A stretch of DNA of 64,000 nucleotides from the NCBI RefSeq assembly GCF_900538805.1, contig NZ_UPZP01000001.1, positions 1-64,000 of the forward strand, given 5' to 3'. A program made the position numbers and the translations under genes. Below are positions 42,056-50,557 of this stretch, piece by piece. Source of the DNA: an uncultured Dialister sp. Lineage in GTDB: Bacteria > Bacillota > Negativicutes > Veillonellales > Dialisteraceae. Numbering within the stretch: position 1 is the stretch's first letter; the number at the start of each line of letters is the position of its first letter. Below the pieces are notes generated by a model, which was not told the DNA's origin, ran no database searches, and was given only the letters and a program-made list of their open reading frames with translations.

Positions 42056-42508
42056 TTATTTCTTGAAGGATGGGCCGCCGGGGCGTTCTGTCAGTTCAAG
42101 CAGAAGGCCAGTTGCCTTTGGATGCAAGAATGCAATATGACAGCCGCCTGCACCAACACGGAACTTCTTGTCGATGAGCGGAACTTCTTTAGCCTGCAGA
42201 TCAGCCAGAGCAGCTTCGATGTCATCTACACGGAGAGCAACATGCTGGAAGCCGTTCTTGCCGCCATTAGCTTTTTCAATGAAACGAGCAATCGGGCCGT
42301 CCGGAGTGGTGGAACCCAGGAATTCGAGTTCGCAAGCTTCGGTCTGAGCGGAAGGTTTGAAGAAGCTTGTGGTTACATGCTGTTCTTCAACGGTTTCATC
42401 CGGCAGAGAAGGTTCAAGTCCGAAAATGTCTTTCATCTGCTGTTTAATCTTTGCGAGATCTTTAACAGCTACGCCAACATGATCGACAGTTAAAACTTTG
42501 AATGCCAT
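42056..42508 (-). CDS. mce: Methylmalonyl-CoA epimerase
   Basis: The epimerase interconverts (R)- and (S)-methylmalonyl-CoA, joining mutase to decarboxylase. The 150-residue vicinal-oxygen-chelate protein has the metal ligands in VDHVGVAV, GFQHVALRVDD and LLLELTERP. I start at MAFKVLTVDH because AAAGGAGG precedes it; 45 upstream codons overlap the end of meaB. The gap to meaB is 19 bases. Confidence 0.96.
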   Translation of the reverse strand: MAFKVLTVDHVGVAVKDLAKIKQQMKDIFGLEPSLPDETVEEQHVTTSFFKPSAQTEACELEFLGSTTPDGPIARFIEKANGGKNGFQHVALRVDDIEAALADLQAKEVPLIDKKFRVGAGGCHIAFLHPKATGLLLELTERPGGPSFKK

Positions 42509-42527
42509 AATAACTCCTCCTTTAAAA

Positions 42528-43466
42528 TTATTTGAATATTTTGCCCACGATGGAATCAACGACTGTGTACGGATCGGTTTTCCGTTCAAAGACTTGTTCC
42601 ACGTAGTCATTAAATTCACCCGTCTTGGAGATATTTTCTTCAATATGACGGGAAATGCGGTCGTGAATCATTTCAAGCATTTCGGAGCGAGCCCGATCGC
42701 GTCTTCTTTCATCAAGAACGCCGGATTCTTCCAAGTACTTGCGATGATCACCCAGGGCTGCTACTACATCATCTACACCCTGGTCTTTGTTCGCAATCGT
42801 CCGTTCAATCGGAGGACGCCAGTTCTGGGCTTCGCCTAAATCCAGCATCATTTCGATTTCAACGTTCAGACGATCTGCGCCGTCACGATCACATTTATTG
42901 ATGACAAATACATCACCAATTTCGAGGATACCTGCTTTGATAGCCTGAATATCGTCACCAAGTCCAGGTACGAGCACAACAAGTGTTGTATCCGCATTTT
43001 TGACGATATCGACTTCTGACTGTCCTACGCCTACTGTTTCGATGAAAATTACATCGAGACCGAAAGCATCCATCAGTTTTACCGCATCAGCTGTCTTGCG
43101 GGAAAGTCCCCCAAGGCTGCCGCGCGTGCCCATACTACGGATATAAACACCCTTATCCAAGGTCAGGTCGTTCATTCTGATACGGTCGCCGAGGATGGCG
43201 CCGCCGGAGAACGGACTGGTAGGATCGACTGCAACGATACCTACGGTTTTACCCTGTTCACGGTACTTCTTGATCAGGGCATCTGACAGTGTGCTCTTAC
43301 CCGCACCAGGTGCACCAGTGATACCGATGACCTGTGCACGACCGGTATGATGATAGATATCTTTCATGATATCTTCAAAACCATCCCGTTCGTCTTCAAC
43401 GATGGTAATTGCTCTCGCTAAGGCACGTCTGTTTCCATTCCAAAAATCTTTCATTGAGAATTCCAT
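42528..43466 (-). CDS. meaB: Methylmalonyl-CoA mutase-associated GTPase MeaB (second copy)
   Basis: A 312-residue MeaB GTPase with Walker A GAPGAGKST, IFIETVGVGQSEVD and NKCDRDG. It lacks the N-terminal extension of the copy at 32589 and is clearly diverged from it, as expected if each serves its own mutase. I start at MEFSMKDFWNGNRR; 28 upstream codons are leader. It lies between the B12 subunit and epimerase genes. Confidence 0.95.
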   Translation of the reverse strand: MEFSMKDFWNGNRRALARAITIVEDERDGFEDIMKDIYHHTGRAQVIGITGAPGAGKSTLSDALIKKYREQGKTVGIVAVDPTSPFSGGAILGDRIRMNDLTLDKGVYIRSMGTRGSLGGLSRKTADAVKLMDAFGLDVIFIETVGVGQSEVDIVKNADTTLVVLVPGLGDDIQAIKAGILEIGDVFVINKCDRDGADRLNVEIEMMLDLGEAQNWRPPIERTIANKDQGVDDVVAALGDHRKYLEESGVLDERRRDRARSEMLEMIHDRISRHIEENISKTGEFNDYVEQVFERKTDPYTVVDSIVGKIFK

Positions 43467-43587
43467 GGATACACCGCCTTTTCGAAGAGTAAAGAGAAAT
43501 AATATAGTTGCAAGGGGCTGAGGATTGCCCCCAGTCCCAAGCAGCCACATTACACCATAACGCTAGTCAATAACAGCTGTAAGCAGA

Positions 43588-43986
43588 TTATTTCTTAACG
43601 TTTTCTTTGATGAAGTCAATAACTTTCTTTGTTGGGGTGCCAGGTGTGAAGATAGCTTTTACGCCAGCTTTTTCGAGGCCCGGGATATCGTCTTCGGGGA
43701 TTACGCCGCCGCCGATAACCAGAACGTCGCCCATTCCTTTAGCTTTCAGTGCTTCTACAACTTCCGGGAAAAGGGTGTTGTGAGCGCCGGAGAGCAGGGA
43801 CAGAGCTACTACATCAACGTCTTCTGCGTCTGCTGCTTCAACAATCTGTTCTACAGTCTGACGAAGACCGGTGTAAATAACTTCCATGCCTGCGTCGCGA
43901 AGTGCACGGGCAATAACTTTTGCACCACGATCGTGTCCATCAAGACCCGGTTTAGCTACGAGTACTCTGATACGTTTGTCTGCCAT
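43588..43986 (-). CDS. Methylmalonyl-CoA mutase, B12-binding subunit
   Basis: A 132-residue stand-alone cobalamin domain that completes the split mutase. The ligand motif is [10 protein letters not shown] (His18), followed by [10 protein letters not shown] and GGGVIPEDD, all intact. Split mutases of this type are known from archaea and many anaerobes. It follows the catalytic subunit by 64 bases. It differs from the degenerate domain at 38835, which has lost these motifs. Confidence 0.95.
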   Translation of the reverse strand: MADKRIRVLVAKPGLDGHDRGAKVIARALRDAGMEVIYTGLRQTVEQIVEAADAEDVDVVALSLLSGAHNTLFPEVVEALKAKGMGDVLVIGGGVIPEDDIPGLEKAGVKAIFTPGTPTKKVIDFIKENVKK

Positions 43987-44050
43987 TGTAAATTACCTCC
44001 AGAAATATGTTGAGTAATGTAATATTCTCTTGCTTCAGGCTGCCCTAAGA

Positions 44051-45712
44051 TTAAAGGGTGTTGTGCGGTTTGTATTCGCCGAATACTTTACGGAGAACGC
44101 CGCAGATTTCGCCTTCGGTGCAGTAAGCACGTACGCAGTCGAGGATGACTGGCATAAGGTTAACATGGTCAGGACCTTCAGCCGGAGTCTGAGCTGCTTT
44201 TTCAAGTTTAGCCAGTTCTTCAGCAACCTTAGCCTGGTCACGGTTTTCCTTATCCTTAGCGAGCTGAGCTTTCTTTCTTTCGCCAACGGAAGCATCAATC
44301 TTCAGCAGGCCGGTAACCGGCGGTTCTTCCATGGTGAACTTGTTGACGCCAACGATTGTTCTTTCGCCGGATTCAACAGCCATCTGCCAAGCATAAGCAG
44401 AATCCTGAATTTCTTTCTGGATGTAGCCTTTATCAATAGCTTCTACAGCGCCGCCCATTTCGTCAATCTTCTTGATGTAAGCCATAACTTCTTCTTCGAT
44501 GGCGTTGGTCAGTGCTTCAACATAGTAGGAGCCGCCGAGCGGATCAACTACGTCAGCCAGGCCGGATTCGTAAGCAACGATCTGCTGGGTACGGAGAGCG
44601 ATGGTTACGGATTCAGTGGTCGGAAGAGCCAGAGCTTCATCGCGGGAGTTGGTGTGCAGGGACTGGGTGCCGCCCATAACTGCTGCTGCGGTCTGGAGAG
44701 CAACACGGATGATGTTGTTGTTCGGCTGCTGAGCGGTCAGCATGGAGCCTGCGGTCTGGGTGTGGAAACGAAGTTTCATGGACTTCGGGTTTTCAGCATG
44801 GAATCTTTCTTTCAGGATTCTAGCCCAGATACGACGGGAAGCACGGAACTTAGCAACTTCTTCGAGTACGTTGTTGTGAGCGTTCCAGAAGAAGGACAGA
44901 CGTGGAGCGAATTCATCAATCTTCATGCCTGCTTTCAGAGCTGCTTCGATGTAAGCAATACCATCGGCAATGGTGAATGCAACTTCCTGAGCAGCGGTGG
45001 AACCAGCTTCACGGATATGGTAGCCGGAAATGGAAATGGTGTTCCACTTCGGTACGTTTGCGGAGCAGTATTCGAAGATATCGGTAATCAGACGCATGGA
45101 CGGTTTAACCGGGAAAATGTAGGTGCCGCGTGCTGCGTATTCCTTGAGGATATCGTTCTGAATGGTGCCGCGGAGTGCGGATGCCGGAACGCCCTGTTTT
45201 TCAGCTACTGCAATGTACATAGCCAGCAGGACGGAAGCCGGTGCGTTGATGGTCATGGAAGTGGAAACTTTGCCAAGATCAATGCCGTCGAACAGTCTTT
45301 CCATATCGTAGAGGGAGTCGATAGCTACGCCTACTTTACCAACTTCGCCAGCAGACATTTTGTCATCGGAGTCATAGCCGATCTGGGTCGGGAGGTCGAA
45401 TGCAACGGACAGGCCGGTGCCGCCGTTAGCAATCAGGTATTTATAACGTTTGTTGGATTCTTCAGCGGTGGAGAAGCCAGCGTACATACGCATGGTCCAC
45501 AGACGGCCGCGATACATGGTGGGCTGTACGCCACGGGTGTATGGATATTCACCAGGGAAACCGAGGTCTCTTTCATAGTCGAAACCTTCGAGATCGAGTG
45601 GTGTGTACAGGTTCTTATGTTTCAGACCAACTCTTTCCGGATGTTTTGCAACCTGTTTTGCATATTCTGCATTGTAGGCATCAAGTTTAGCTTTCAGGGA
45701 TTCGTTAGACAT
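44051..45712 (-). CDS. Methylmalonyl-CoA mutase, catalytic subunit (split type)
   Basis: The 553-residue subunit contains only the barrel: [42 protein letters not shown] and [14 protein letters not shown]12 binding is supplied by the next gene. It shares the catalytic landmarks with MutB but is a different subfamily. AGGAGG lies about 11 bases before the ATG. It heads an operon of seven genes behind a long structured leader. Codon choice is more A/T-ended than in the MutA/MutB operon, consistent with strong expression. Confidence 0.96.
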   Translation of the reverse strand: MSNESLKAKLDAYNAEYAKQVAKHPERVGLKHKNLYTPLDLEGFDYERDLGFPGEYPYTRGVQPTMYRGRLWTMRMYAGFSTAEESNKRYKYLIANGGTGLSVAFDLPTQIGYDSDDKMSAGEVGKVGVAIDSLYDMERLFDGIDLGKVSTSMTINAPASVLLAMYIAVAEKQGVPASALRGTIQNDILKEYAARGTYIFPVKPSMRLITDIFEYCSANVPKWNTISISGYHIREAGSTAAQEVAFTIADGIAYIEAALKAGMKIDEFAPRLSFFWNAHNNVLEEVAKFRASRRIWARILKERFHAENPKSMKLRFHTQTAGSMLTAQQPNNNIIRVALQTAAAVMGGTQSLHTNSRDEALALPTTESVTIALRTQQIVAYESGLADVVDPLGGSYYVEALTNAIEEEVMAYIKKIDEMGGAVEAIDKGYIQKEIQDSAYAWQMAVESGERTIVGVNKFTMEEPPVTGLLKIDASVGERKKAQLAKDKENRDQAKVAEELAKLEKAAQTPAEGPDHVNLMPVILDCVRAYCTEGEICGVLRKVFGEYKPHNTL

Positions 45713-45940
45713 GAGTTCATCTTCCTCCTAAAAAAGTAAGTATGTAACTATCTGGAAGTCTGTCCCTTTTTCATGGGAACCGCGGCTTTGTGCTCTTCTT
45801 GTTCCATTTCCGGGGAAAACTTCCGTCAGGGTTCCGCAAAGGCTTTCGCTGCTGCAGCGATCGTTTGAATCTTCTTGCAGCAGCTTTCGGACTCTTGCGA
45901 GACCCATGTGTATGACACTGTCATTGACAGCTATCACCAT
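45713..45940 (-). ncRNA. Candidate structured leader of the split-mutase operon
   Basis: About 225 bases separate the promoter from the start codon. On the minus strand it holds CTGTCA/TGACAG at the 5' end, a GCTGCTGCA/TGCAGCAGC stem, and a GGAACC/GGTTCC helix enclosing GGAAGTTTTCC. It then runs into a T-rich tract before AGGAGG. I cannot match it to a known riboswitch. A 70-codon frame inside it looks spurious. Confidence 0.45.
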
Positions 45941-45945
45941 AGGTA

Positions 45946-45973
45946 ATTATACAATATTTGGATTATTTGTAAA
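45946..45973 (-). promoter_or_regulatory. Promoter of the split-mutase/decarboxylase operon
   Basis: TTTACA (45973-45968) and TATAAT (45951-45946) on the minus strand are 16 bases apart. Confidence 0.75.
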
Positions 45974-46001
45974 GTATTAAAGCACTTCTTGAAAAATTAA
46001 A

Positions 46002-47549
46002 TTATTTCTTGAAATGCATATCTCCGGTTTCAGCCAGGCTTTCATGGAATTTGAATGCTTCCTGGAGGAGATGCGGGGTCTGGCTGTTGCCGCAGGCAGC
46101 GCATGCTCTTTCGTAGTAATCCATGAGCTGATCTCTGAAGGACGGATGAGCAACGTTGTTGATGATAACCTTTGCTCTTTCCTTCGGGGTCAGGCCGCGA
46201 ACATCTGCAACACCCTGTTCAGAGATGAATACATGGGTATCATGTTCGGTGTGGTCAACATGGGAGCACATCGGAACAACTGCAGAAATCTTGCCGCCCT
46301 TTGTGGTGCTGTGGCAGAAGAAGCAGGACAGGAATGCGTTGCGGGCGAAGTCGCCGGAGCCGCCGATACCGTTCATCAGCTTGGTGCCAGTTACATGGGT
46401 GGAGTTTACATGGCCGTAAATATCCATTTCCAGAGCGGTGTTCATGCCGATAACGCCGATACGACGAACAACTTCACCGTTGTTGGAAATTTCCTGCGGA
46501 CGAAGAACGATCTTCTTGTTGTACTTCTGGATGTTAGCATAGAAGCGTTTCAGTCCATCCGGGGATGGGGACAGGGAAGTACCGGAAATCATGTCGATCT
46601 TGTCTTTATCAATCAGGTCGAACATGCCATCCTGAATAACTTCGGTGTATACGGAGAGGTTCTTGAAATCGGATTCAACGAGGCCGTGAATAACAGCGTT
46701 TGCTACGTTGCCTACGCCGGACTGCAGTGGAAGCAGGTTTTCCGGCAGTCTTCCGTGTTTTACTTCGTTCTTCAGGAAGTCAACCAGGTTGTTGCCCATA
46801 GCTTCTGCATCATCATCCAGCGGAGCCAGTGTACGGGTTACATCAGGCATATCGCATGGAACGATAGCAACGATCTTTGCGGGATCGCAAGGAATGTACG
46901 GGGTGCCTACGCGGTCGCCGGCGTGGAGAATCGGAATCGGTTCACAGAATGGCGGATTCTTACGCATGTAAATATCAGCCATGCCTACCAGGTCCAGCGG
47001 CTGGGTGGTGTTGACTTCTACAATGACTTTCTTTGCAGTGTCAACATATACCGGAGAGTTGCCGATAGCGGTTGTCGGATAAAGTTCGCCGTTCGGTCCG
47101 ATCTTGCAGACTTCAACTACTGCAAAATCCGGGCCTGTTACATGTTCACCCTTTACGTTGGTGAAGAAGCCGGCACGTACCTGCTGTGCAACATGGGACA
47201 GGTGCAGATCGTAGTAGTTTACCTTGCCTGCATTGATAGCTTTTCTCAGGTTGGCATTGGTCTGGTAAGGCATACGGTTTCTGATGCCGTTTACAGCAAC
47301 CAGTTCGGTATCAATCTGGGAACCGGTGGATGCGCCGGTCCAGATGTCGACCTGGAATGGAGTCTCTTTCATGCGTTCTGCGAGTTCATGCATTGTAATT
47401 TTCGGATAGCCGCAGGGCGTAAATCCGGAAATACCGATGATATCGCCAGCACTGAACATTTTAGCTGCAGTCTTGGCATCGCATACCTTGGAGAGAAGAC
47501 CTTTGTCTTCGATTCTGCTAAGGAATTCACTATCATTGGTGTCGATCAT
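46002..47549 (-). CDS. Succinyl-CoA:acetate/propionate CoA-transferase-like protein
   Basis: A 515-residue class I CoA-transferase of the acetyl-CoA hydrolase/transferase family (Cat1/ScpC/AarC type). The catalytic glutamate is in YTEVIQDG and the CoA-binding motif in GIGGSGDFARNAF. In succinate fermentation it would move CoA from propionyl-CoA to succinate, feeding the mutase encoded next. I start at MIDTNDSEFLSR; GGGAGG is 9 bases upstream, while two earlier ATGs overlap that site. It is transcribed from its own promoter ahead of the mutase operon. Confidence 0.92.
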   Translation of the reverse strand: MIDTNDSEFLSRIEDKGLLSKVCDAKTAAKMFSAGDIIGISGFTPCGYPKITMHELAERMKETPFQVDIWTGASTGSQIDTELVAVNGIRNRMPYQTNANLRKAINAGKVNYYDLHLSHVAQQVRAGFFTNVKGEHVTGPDFAVVEVCKIGPNGELYPTTAIGNSPVYVDTAKKVIVEVNTTQPLDLVGMADIYMRKNPPFCEPIPILHAGDRVGTPYIPCDPAKIVAIVPCDMPDVTRTLAPLDDDAEAMGNNLVDFLKNEVKHGRLPENLLPLQSGVGNVANAVIHGLVESDFKNLSVYTEVIQDGMFDLIDKDKIDMISGTSLSPSPDGLKRFYANIQKYNKKIVLRPQEISNNGEVVRRIGVIGMNTALEMDIYGHVNSTHVTGTKLMNGIGGSGDFARNAFLSCFFCHSTTKGGKISAVVPMCSHVDHTEHDTHVFISEQGVADVRGLTPKERAKVIINNVAHPSFRDQLMDYYERACAACGNSQTPHLLQEAFKFHESLAETGDMHFKK

Positions 47550-48040
47550 TACTATCATCCTCCCAAAAATGAAAAATAAATTATATAAAAGTCCGCAGCC
47601 GCAAAACCTGATGACTCTCGTCAGCATTGCCGCAGAACTTTTTACCCTCAAAAAAAACAGCCGCCTAATCCATGTGGAATGAGTTCATCTTAAGATTATG
47701 TATCTCCGGAAACAGTAATACTATAATCACAAGACCAAACCCTCCAATCGTAAGATTTTGCTGACTGCATTTTGGCTCATTCAATCACCAGTATTATTAT
47801 AACACACTTTTCCCTATGAAAACCCCCTAAATGAACCATTTGTCTTACAAAATCCTTTTTACCCATTATAAATAATTCCTATTAGACAAATTATGGATTA
47901 CGTGACCCATAACCCTATATTTACAAATGCCTCGATTAATTGACGCAAAATTAATTGAAATATTTCCATCTATAGCCTTCCATGACATGTATATGGAAAT
48001 TTATGAATCGCGCCAAAATCATGTATGAATGGGGAAAAGG
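47550..48040. other. AT-rich leader and intergenic region
   Basis: About 240 bases of CoA-transferase leader contain T8 near 47655 and GCGGC-rich stems (about 47585-47650). Further out is AT-rich DNA with no gene, repeat core or clear terminator. Confidence 0.5.
47796..47804 (-). promoter_or_regulatory. Extended -10 of the CoA-transferase gene
   Basis: TGTTATAAT on the minus strand is an extended -10. No clear -35 is present. It predicts a leader of about 240 bases. Confidence 0.55.
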
Positions 48041-48042
48041 AT

Positions 48043-48138
48043 TAGTGAGCTAGTGATCTAGTGATCTAGTGAGCTAGTGAGCTAGTGAGCTAGTCCACCA
48101 GCCCACTAGTACACTAGCCCACCAGTACACCAGTTCAC
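48043..48138. repeat. Octamer array with internal orientation switch
   Basis: About six GTGAGCTA or GTGATCTA units (48043-48092) are followed at CTAGTCCA by CACCAGCC and CACTAGTA units in the opposite sense, giving a large imperfect inverted array. It ends in the stop region of the O-antigen ligase-like gene. Confidence 0.85.
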
Positions 48139-49355
48139 TTCCTGCAGGATGCGCAGAGTGCCGAGAGGCTCCAGAAGCAGAAGGACACGGAGCGGCTGAA
48201 GAGGACGTGGTCTCCCATGCTGATGACCGAGAGGGCCATGACCATGAGGACGCCGCCAAGGCCCATGGATTTCGTGAAGCTGTCATTTCCATGGCGGTAA
48301 TTTCTCCAGCAGAGGATTCCCTGGGCAAAGAATGCCAAAAGAAAGGCCATGCCGCCGGGGATTCCCACCTCTGCCAGCATGTTGAGGTACATGTTGTGGG
48401 CGTGGAAGATGAGCACTCCCTCTTCCTGGATGAAGAAATTATAGTCCGGATAGGCCAGGAAATAGGCCCCCCAGCCCACGCCCAGAAGAGGATGCTCCTC
48501 TATCATGGCCATGGTGCTTTCCCACAGAGCAAAGCGCAGGTCCACGGACGTATCTTCCCCGGAAAAGAGGGAGAGGAACCGTTCCACCACCTGCCCGTGG
48601 TAGAAGGCCAGCACCACCGGCACCAGAAGGAAGAGGAGGCCGAACCTTTTATCATAAAAGAGAGTAAGCCCCAGCACGATGGCTGCCAGGCTGACCCAGG
48701 CGCCCCTGGAATAGGTAAGGGCCAGGCATAGAAGAAGGGAAAGAAGAATCACCGCAAAGACGGTCTTTTTCTTCACCGCCCTCTCCCGTAAGGTAAAGGC
48801 AGTGAGGATGCTGATGATCATGAGAAGATAGGCACCGAAAAGATTCGGGTTCTCCAGGGTGGAATACATACGCCTCCGAAGGAGGGGGAACCTTTCCGGG
48901 TCCACCCAGCTCTGGGCTTCCATATCCGCCGCCATATCCGCCGCATTGGCATACTGGAAAAATCCGTACACCACCGTCACCACGGCTCCCGCCAAAAAGG
49001 CATAGAGGGCTTTCTCCTTTTCCTTCTCCGTGGAAACGGTGGTATAGATAAGAAGGTACACCAAGGCATACATCAAGGGCTGCAGCGCCCAGTTCATGAA
49101 AGAAAAGGCCATGTCCTTCGACACGAAGGCGGACAGAAAGGAGCACACCAGAAAAACAGCCCCCAGCTGCCAGAGAGGCGGGAGCGCAAGTGCCACTTCC
49201 CCCTTCTTCCTCCAGTTATACAGCCATGCCACCACGGCTGGCAGAAGGGTGACATAAAAAAGAAAGGGGTTCAAAGGCAGCAGAAAAAGAGTAGCATAGA
49301 GCAGGTACAGAATATGCTGCTTCGAACAAAGACCATTTTCAGAAACTTTCCCCAT
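48135..49355 (-). CDS. O-antigen ligase/polymerase-like membrane protein
   Basis: A 406-residue Wzy_C/WaaL-family protein with about eleven membrane helices. It has the conserved TYSRGAWVSL, the large periplasmic loop ending near HPLLGVGWGAY, and HAHNMYLNMLAEVG, where histidine matters for ligation in relatives. It either attaches O-antigen to lipid A core or polymerises a surface glycan. GGAGG precedes the ATG and TATAAT-like sequence lies at about 49393. No glycosyltransferases adjoin it, so the substrate is unknown. Confidence 0.88.
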   Translation of the reverse strand: MGKVSENGLCSKQHILYLLYATLFLLPLNPFLFYVTLLPAVVAWLYNWRKKGEVALALPPLWQLGAVFLVCSFLSAFVSKDMAFSFMNWALQPLMYALVYLLIYTTVSTEKEKEKALYAFLAGAVVTVVYGFFQYANAADMAADMEAQSWVDPERFPLLRRRMYSTLENPNLFGAYLLMIISILTAFTLRERAVKKKTVFAVILLSLLLCLALTYSRGAWVSLAAIVLGLTLFYDKRFGLLFLLVPVVLAFYHGQVVERFLSLFSGEDTSVDLRFALWESTMAMIEEHPLLGVGWGAYFLAYPDYNFFIQEEGVLIFHAHNMYLNMLAEVGIPGGMAFLLAFFAQGILCWRNYRHGNDSFTKSMGLGGVLMVMALSVISMGDHVLFSRSVSFCFWSLSALCASCRK

Positions 49356-49429
49356 GGATTCCTCCGGTATATGAAATCGGTTACATTTCTTTTATTATAT
49401 CGGACCCCGCCGCCGGTAGCAATGAAAAT

Positions 49430-49640
49430 ATGTCCATGGACCGCTTCGCGGCCGGGTTCAAAGGGTTCAAAGGGTTCAAAGGGTTCAGAAGGTTCAGAAG
49501 GTGATGGTATCGCCGCTTTTGGCGGCGATGAGTATAAAAAGAGCGTTACGGGATTACCTTCCAGCCCTGCTCGTCATTCCAAGCAAAGCGAAGAAGCATG
49601 GTACGTGCCGCGATTGAGACAATCAGCAGCAGACCAATTC
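49430..49640. repeat. Composite modular repeat, copy 7, with nonamer array
   Basis: A CCGCTTCGCGG stem is followed by three GGTTCAAAG and two GGTTCAGAA nonamers (49453-49500), GTGATGGTATCGCCGC paired with GGCGGCGATGA, GAGCGTTACGGGATTACC and a CATTCCAAGC...GAAGAAGC core variant. Confidence 0.8.
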
Positions 49641-49842
49641 AGCCAGTAAATTTCTCCGTTTCCGACCGTCGAAATGATGATGGAACGGAGCCGATGCATT
49701 CCTGAAAGTGAAGGTTTCGGTCAGCCCACTGCAGAATCCCAGGCAGCGGGAAAGCGTCAGGCACTTGCATCTGCAGCCCCGGGCTTCTTCTCTTTTCATG
49801 GTACAATATAAACAGAAGATATTTCCTTACAAGGAGGTCATC

Positions 49843-50511
49843 ATGAACAAACGAATGATAGTGGACACGGGGATGCTGATTTCCTTTCTTGTCCTCCTGG
49901 ACTACCGTTTCGTGAGGAATTTCGGCCATGAAACGCTGGCCATTGTTTTCTTTCTTCTTTTTCTTCTCCACACCTGGTTCAACAGGCAGTGGTATGCTTC
50001 CCTTGGCCGGGGACGGTGGAACATGGACAGGAAGCTCACGTTCCTTGCAGATGTGCTTCTCCTCGGCTCCTTTGCAGCGGTCATGGGAAGCGGGCTCATG
50101 ATTTCCCATACCCTGCCCACGGGCATGCAGAAGGCGCCGCTCCTCGCCCATCAGGTCCATCATGTGGCAGGCTATGTCATGCTGATTGCCCTGGGCTTCC
50201 ATCTGGGCCTTCACTGGAGCGCCATCCTTTCCCGCCTGGAAAGGGGCCTGGGCTTTGGAAAAATCCCCCATCTTTCCCTTGTCTATAAAGTGCTTCTCCT
50301 TCTCATAGCAGCAGGGGGCATTTATTTCTCCCTTTATTACAGCATAGGAAGCAGGCTTCTCCTTCTCCGCATCCCCAATGCAAGGAGCATTCCTGTCACC
50401 CTCTGGACCTTTACCTTCGGCCACCTTCTTATCCTTTCCCTCTATGCAGCAGCTGCCTACTATGTGCAGAAATTCTTCCGGCAGAGGAAACGGAAACCGG
50501 TGCGGTCATAG
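49843..50511 (+). CDS. DUF4405-like multi-helix membrane protein
   Basis: A 222-residue protein with about five or six membrane helices. Histidines lie in membrane-border positions (FLLFLLHTWFNR, LAHQVHHVAGYVMLIALGFHLGLHW), as in haem-binding cytochrome b561-like or DUF4405 proteins associated with extracytoplasmic electron transfer. No partner flavoprotein is next to it. AAGGAGG is 5 bases before the ATG, and a TACAAT lies at 49802-49807. Function remains open. Confidence 0.75.
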   Translation: MNKRMIVDTGMLISFLVLLDYRFVRNFGHETLAIVFFLLFLLHTWFNRQWYASLGRGRWNMDRKLTFLADVLLLGSFAAVMGSGLMISHTLPTGMQKAPLLAHQVHHVAGYVMLIALGFHLGLHWSAILSRLERGLGFGKIPHLSLVYKVLLLLIAAGGIYFSLYYSIGSRLLLLRIPNARSIPVTLWTFTFGHLLILSLYAAAAYYVQKFFRQRKRKPVRS

Positions 50512-50516
50512 GCATG

Positions 50517-50553
50517 AAAAAAAACAGGAGCGGAAAACCGTTCCTGTTTTTTT
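50517..50553. terminator. Bidirectional terminator
   Basis: AAAAACAGGAGCGG pairs with CCGTTCCTGTTTTT between two convergent genes, with A and T runs on both sides. Confidence 0.9.
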
Positions 50554-50557
50554 ATGC

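Noticed and set aside
45728..45940. 70-codon minus-strand frame in the split-mutase leader
   Set aside because: It overlaps the predicted stems, has no ribosome site or recognisable domain, and begins at the expected transcription start.
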